From: Tamarix chinensis
Taxonomy: Eukaryota; Streptophyta; Magnoliopsida; Caryophyllales; Tamaricaceae
DNA: 64,000 nucleotides
NCBI GenBank assembly: GCA_030549775.1
Contig: CM060174.1
Location: forward strand, 96,550,132 to 96,614,131
Direction of reading: 5' to 3'
Positions 59,831-64,000 of this stretch are shown in pieces. The notes below the pieces were generated by a model. It was not told the DNA's origin. It ran no database searches and saw only the letters and a list, made by a program, of their open reading frames with translations. Position 1 is the stretch's first letter; each line of letters begins with the position of its first letter. The translations under genes and the position numbers were made by a program.

Positions 59831-61685
59831 TAATAAAATGAAAATTGTTATATCTAATAATAAGGCCCAGATCAATAACTAACTTGTGATTATTTATGTT
59901 TTACGCATATGCACCTATTTTCTAATGTAAATGTATGTATTTGTTTGTATCCCTAACTAGAAAATATTATTACCTTTATTAGTACGTAATGTACCTACCA
60001 TTATTTTCATAGGTGATACTCATTCCTACAAGCAGATGACCCTAATGTCTATGTACAAGTCAATGAGGACCTATAGGATGATTTTGTAGCTTATGATGCT
60101 CTGTATAGCATAGAGGGATGTTATATATTAGGGCTTTTGGAGTAGAGTCATGTTATTTAGAGGATAGTTTTTACCTGAATACCATTTTTTGGAATCATAG
60201 CTTCATGGTATCTCTTTTTTTCTATATTTTGATATTGTACTCCGAGTTAATCTCCAAACTCATATTTATGTTTATAAAGTTTCTCTCATTTCTATTTACT
60301 CTATTTTACTTTTAAGGATTTTTGTCTTGTGACAGATGTAAGAATGGTATTGAAATCTAGAATTACATTGATTATAACGGTAACACCTGGTATTTTTGTT
60401 ATAAGTTTCCGCTATAAGATGAATTTTTTTAGTAGTAAGATTTGGGATGTTACAAGTATCCTTGTAGAAAAAGCACCAGTCTCTAAGCTCGTATCCTATC
60501 CCACCTCCTCTAGAATCTCTGAAAAATCTCCTGTGAAACAATTATAAAACACCATTACAATGTAATGATATAACTAAGGAAAATATGAGGTAAGAAATAA
60601 TGAAAGAATAGAGGAAAAACTAAACCAAACAAAGGTAAGTGCTTAAGTGGAGAGTTGTGCAACAAAGGGAGGAGGATAGGTTGTGGTGGCCAAATGTTGG
60701 GGGTAGAGATGATACAAGAGGTCATTACCAGTGGTATGGGAACGGTGGATGAGGTTGTATGTGGGAGGTGTGCAATAGTGGAGGAGGCCATAGGTGGAGG
60801 TGGTCGAAGTAAGAGGAAGGGGAACAATGGGTTTAGCTAAAGCTAGGGGTGTCCTACGAGTTTGGCTGGTGGTTGGGGGTAGGGAATGGTGACGAATGCT
60901 GGTGCATAAGGGAAGAAGGAAAATGGAGAGGTTCATTGAGTTTGGATGAAGGACATAAGGAAAAATTTAGCAGAAATAGATAGTGGTAGGGGTGTGTTTG
61001 TGCCAACTTTTACCAAAGCTATGGGGGTGGGATCAGTGGTTTTGGCTTGTGCAAATGGGAGAGAAATGACAAAGGCTGCCAATAATGCATTTTATGGTGA
61101 GTTTAGCGATAGTGAGAGGGAGGAAGGGAAGGAGGGAGAAGCTTCAATTAGTGGCATGTTTTTTTGAAAGATAATAGAGGGTGAAAGGGAGTAGTTTAGG
61201 AATTCATTATGCTATATTTATACATAGGCACACACATAGAGAGGAGATGAGACATGTGATCGGGGCCCAATTTTTCAATGCAACCCATTAGCATAGGGTA
61301 TGGGTGATGATATTCTAATGGGGTATAGTGTAGGTGATGTCTTAGTAGAGGGCATGGTAAAAGGTATGGCTGGAGAAGATTTTGCAAAGGAAGAAAGGGA
61401 GGAGAAGGAAAAGAAATTTGACTGGAAGGGGGAAGAAAAAAAAAAGGAGAGGGGAACAATAAGGTTGAATTAGAATTAAGATTAGAATAAAATGATTTAG
61501 ATTAAAGTATTTAAGATAATTTAATTATTGACCATCTAGGGTTAGATTTAGGTTAAAAATATTAATAACCCAAATAAGAGATTATGGATGGGTAAAATAT
61601 ATATATATAATTTTTTGGAGTATTAGAATTAGGTCAAGATATTAATCACTTGAGATTAAGGTTAGTTAAAAATTAGGGTATTACA

Positions 61686-61937
61686 CCATTACCCCTTTAA
61701 AAGAGACTTTGTCCCCGATGTTAAAAAGTCAAGGTTAGGGAAGAATTGAAAGAGCATTTAAGGAAAAGTGATCTTAGCAGTTAACTCTACCAAAGTTGAA
61801 ACAACACTAGCAAGGATGGATCTCTTAAAAGAGAGGGAACCCTAAAGCCTAACACACCTGTACTGAAAAGCTAGGGATGTAACTCACACATGTCCTTCTC
61901 CGACTATCTAGTTGTCTCCTTTACTTCATGGAGGCTT
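61686..61937 (-). pseudogene. Scrap of gypsy internal 3' region with polypurine tract
   Basis: Minus-strand sequence leads through ATCGGGGACAAAGTCTC and TTTTAAAGGGGTAATGG straight into the LTR start at 61685. In plant Ty3/gypsy elements the end of pol is followed by just such a GGGGAC..AAAGTCT..AAGGGG stretch. Only about 250 bases remain before the copia insertion at 61938. No polymerase or integrase motif is legible, so the domain (possibly the pol C-terminus) is an inference. Confidence 0.5.
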
Positions 61938-62492
61938 TGTTAAGGAATAGAATGGATTGAAAAAGATCCAAACAAAATTGGAATTAAAAAGATTATGAAA
62001 AATTTAGGATTCAATCACAAAATAAAATATTTGGTGAAAAAGTAAAGATCTTTATTCATGCTCTTGTGTAATTACAGGATGATTAAACAAATCAATCAAT
62101 CAATCAATTAATTACACAAAACTACAATTCTCTTTCAATGGATAATTCTATAGAGAAGAAGAAGAAGTTGGCTCACACAACTTGATGACTAGGGTTCATC
62201 ATCTCTCCTTTTATAGAAGATAAAACCCTACGAAGTAAAACAACGTGTTTCAAAAATAAAGAAAAAACATTGTCTATGATTAGGAAACATGAGTCTCCCG
62301 TGTTATTTTCCTTACTCTCAACTTTTGCCCAAAAAAACGTCATAGTTTTTCATTTATAAACATGATCCTCATTTAAAAACACATGATACCCATGTTTCTC
62401 ACATAATTCACCACTCTACGCTAAACTTCTCCAAACTTGCATGAACCAATGCAATGTTATGTTGTGCTTCAAATACCCAGTAAATACTTACA
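61938..62492 (-). repeat. 3' LTR of Copia-3
   Basis: 555 bases; minus strand starts TGTAAGTATTTACTGGG and ends TATTCCTTAACA. A TATA-like CTATAAAAGG lies at about 62208-62218 and a polyadenylation-type AATAAA at about 62049-62055, both on the minus strand in the order expected for U3-R. The tract AAAAAGGTGGAGAAT just upstream (62493-62507) is the 3' polypurine tract. Confidence 0.85.
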
Positions 62493-62539
62493 ATTCTCCA
62501 CCTTTTTGTAGTGTTTGTGATGCATGACATGTAAATACC

Positions 62540-63725
62540 TCTGCAAAAAACCCTGGCCTAACAAATGGTATCATGTCCTATGAGCACAAATTAAGTCCAA
62601 GAAACACTTAAACTTACCCATGGTTAGTGGCTTTCGTAGCAAATCATCTGAATTATCCAAAGTACCCACTTTTTCAAGCATAACTTTACCTATAACAACA
62701 GTACCCTAGATAAAGTGATACCTAATGTTAGTACGCTTCATCTAATAATAGAAAAATTTTCTCATTCTTCACTATACAAATAGCACTTTGACTATCACCA
62801 CGAATGACAGGAGCACCATTACCAAATCCCAACTCTCGTACTAAACCACCAAGCCATAAGACTTCCTAAAAAGCCTTTATCATAGCCATATAATCTACCT
62901 CAATAGTGGACAAATTGGTCACCTCCTATAAAGAAGACCTCCAACTAATAGCTAGACCACTAAGATAGAAAATATATCCACTAGTGGATCTCCTTTTATT
63001 AGGTCTCCATAGTAATTAGGGTCCATAAACCCAACCAATGAATTAGTTGATCTCCCATACTCAATACAAGCTGATGTTGTTCCCTTCAAGTATCTAAGGA
63101 TCCACTTCACTGCTTGCCAGTGAGCCTTTTCTAGATTCACTATATATCAACTCACAACACTAACAACTTGAGAAATATCAAGCTGGGTACACACCATAGT
63201 ATACATGATACAACCAATAACATTTAAATATGGAATAGAAGCCATGAACTCCTCTTCCTCTTTAGATTTGAGACAATCCAAAGTAGATAATCTAAAGTGA
63301 ATAACTAATGGAGTGCTCACCATCTTAGCATCCATCATATGAAACATCTCAATCACCTTGTTCACATAGGATTCTTGTGACAAGTACAAAAGCTTCTACT
63401 CATGGTTTCTAATGATTTCCATGCCAAAGATCCTCTTCATAGCTCCAAGATCATTCATCTCAAACTCACTCTTTCGCATTGCCTTCACCTTATTAACATC
63501 AAAATTATCTTTTGCTGCCACAAGTATATCATCAACATATAGCAAAAGATACACAAAAGATCCACCCTCCATCTCCCTAAAGTACACACATACATCATAC
63601 TCACTCTTGGAGAAACCATGCTAAATCATAATTATATCAAATCATTTATACCATTGTCTAGGAGATTGCTTTAGACCATACTATGACTACTTCAACAAGC
63701 ACACATGATCACGTATCCCCTCAAC
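62540..63725 (-). pseudogene. Copia-3 reverse transcriptase / RNase H remnant
   Basis: From right to left on the minus strand it reads VEGIRDHVCLLK, then YGLKQSPRQWYK, and the catalytic motif LLLYVDDILVA (YVDD at 63528-63539). NDLGAMKRIFGMEI, YLSQESYVNKVIEMFHM and VNLEKAHWQAVKWILRYLKG follow. In the RNase H region it has FMDPNYYGD (family YxDSDYAGD), and near 62700 TNIRYHFI (family KHIDVRYHFI) and KVMLEKVGTLDN. The order and the short spacing are those of copia pol. Several stops and frameshifts break it (for example before YGLKQ and after FSILVV), and the first RNase H Asp context is altered. It would have reverse-transcribed element RNA; it is now non-functional. Confidence 0.85.
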
Positions 63726-63900
63726 TGTTGTTGATTCCTTTGCCACTTCTTGTAATACCTCATTCGATAAATACAATTGAATAGTAGAGAGGGCCTTCAG
63801 ATCTAATTCTTCAAATCTCTCATCCATCATCAATTTTAGCTTCTTCAAATGATTGGATAAAGATTTTTCCAATCCGTTCTAAATTAAAATCTCCAACATC
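63725..63900 (-). pseudogene. Copia-3 gag fragment fused to reverse transcriptase
   Basis: DERFEELDLKALSTIQLYLS and NEVLQEVAKESTT (63872-63726) match the copia gag UBN2-type segment (family DEDWEELDLKALSTIRLCLA, DEVL). After STT the same open frame continues directly with VEGIRDHVCLLK of the reverse transcriptase, so the rest of gag, the protease and the integrase are deleted. Upstream (63900-64000) the reading becomes unclear. Confidence 0.75.
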
Positions 63901-64000
63901 TTTAATTTTCATAATTCAAAATTGATGGATCGTCTAAAATTTTAAATATCAAATCTTGTAACCATCTCGATAAGTAGATCTCTTCAACATTATAGCTTTG

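Larger units (their letters stand above)
57003..60454 (+). mobile_element. 3.45-kb solo LTR inserted in the gypsy LTR
   Basis: Starts TGAAATATCCCAAATTTTAG and ends GATTTGGGATGTTACA, with perfect AGTAT duplications (56998-57002 and 60455-60459). The C-rich segment comes first (57180-58140) and the CACTATT-type modules last (59397-59830, inverted relative to 55731-55990), so it is plus-sense, opposite to its host LTR. Short Pro/Thr/His-rich or Trp/Gly-rich open readings at 57657-58005 are products of the C-rich segment and not genes. No pol motif is present. Confidence 0.85.
55146..61685 (-). mobile_element. 3' LTR of a gypsy-type element, split by a solo LTR
   Basis: On the minus strand the LTR starts TGTAATACCCTAATTTT at 61685, immediately after a polypurine tract AAAGGGGTAATGG (61686-61698). 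It ends near 55146 (plus: TATAACACTAAAATAGCC then GGTGTTACCGATG, the family end pattern). Without the insertion at 57003-60459 it is about 3.1 kb. The polypurine tract fixes the sense of this LTR family and shows this copy belonged to a full element with its body to the right. The flanks do not match (AGAAG left, CCATT right), as expected if one side is internal sequence. A purine-rich segment lies at 60640-61445 and repeat modules at 55731-55990. Confidence 0.7.
61938..64000 (-). mobile_element. Copia retrotransposon (Copia-3), 3' part, running off the right edge
   Basis: 3' LTR 61938-62492, polypurine tract 62493-62507, RNase H and reverse transcriptase remnants, then a gag remnant, all minus strand. 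The left flank is GGCTT (61933-61937); the matching duplication and the 5' LTR lie beyond the window. Domains are far more legible than in Copia-1, so this copy is younger, yet it is internally deleted and carries stops. Confidence 0.85.

Noticed and set aside
1..64000. tRNA or rRNA genes, CRISPR arrays, operons, organellar or bacterial inserts
   Set aside because: None seen. TGGTATCAGAGC-like strings are retroelement primer sites, not tRNA genes, and the tandem repeats lack repeat-spacer structure.

Overview
The window looks like intergenic and gene-cluster DNA from the nuclear genome of a flowering plant, probably a eudicot. It is strongly AT-rich. The only convincing host gene family is a plant A-type cytochrome P450 of the CYP82 kind. 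Almost everything else is transposon-derived: Ty1/copia elements, CACTA elements, very long Ty3/gypsy-type LTRs, Harbinger-like and MITE-like elements, and tandem repeats. Family calls were made by reading translated frames by eye; no database search was possible.

Region 1 (1-20.5 kb) is a tandem CYP82 array with all copies on the minus strand. Copy 1 runs off the left edge (exon 1 388-1356, intron 107-387, start of exon 2 1-106) and is open as far as it is visible. Its upstream DNA (1357-2298) is interrupted by an old copia element (2299-13732, target duplication GTATC), whose 5' LTR is itself split by a CACTA element (about 2647-7775). The host sequence resumes at 13738 and leads into CYP82 copy 2 (14816-18355). 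Copy 2 is a pseudogene with a large exon-1 deletion, and a 2.56-kb solo LTR (15090-17651) sits in its exon 2. The flank upstream of copy 2 (18356-20410) is the paralogue of the copy-1 flank without the copia, so it gives an empty-site comparison.

Region 2 (20.5-31.2 kb) holds a 33-bp minisatellite split by a small insertion (20523-21420), a degenerate long LTR (21889-about 26130), a Harbinger/Tourist-like element (26383-27674), degenerate tandem repeats, CYP82 pseudogene copy 3 (28213-28708, N-terminal part only) and a MITE-like element (about 29705-30114).

Region 3 (31.2-47.2 kb) is a three-level nest. A copia-like element (31208-44088, duplication TTACT) contains a long solo LTR (33461-41879), which contains another solo LTR (35578-40060, duplication CATTA). 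A head-to-tail LTR-internal-LTR-internal-LTR array with tRNA-iMet-type primer sites follows (44107-47219).

Region 4 (47.2-64 kb) is mostly featureless AT-rich DNA with local tandem repeats. It then holds a CACTA transposase remnant (53480-55140), a gypsy 3' LTR on the minus strand (55146-61685) split by a solo LTR on the plus strand (57003-60454, duplication AGTAT), a scrap of gypsy internal sequence, and the 3' half of a relatively young copia element on the minus strand (61938 to the right edge) with gag fused to reverse transcriptase by deletion.

The host biology is therefore one possibly functional CYP82 monooxygenase and two dead relatives. The I-helix acidic residue expected in P450s reads as Gly in copy 1 and also in pseudogene copy 2, which is the most biologically interesting point. 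I found no tRNA, rRNA, CRISPR, organellar insert or prokaryote-like feature, and no convincing new system.
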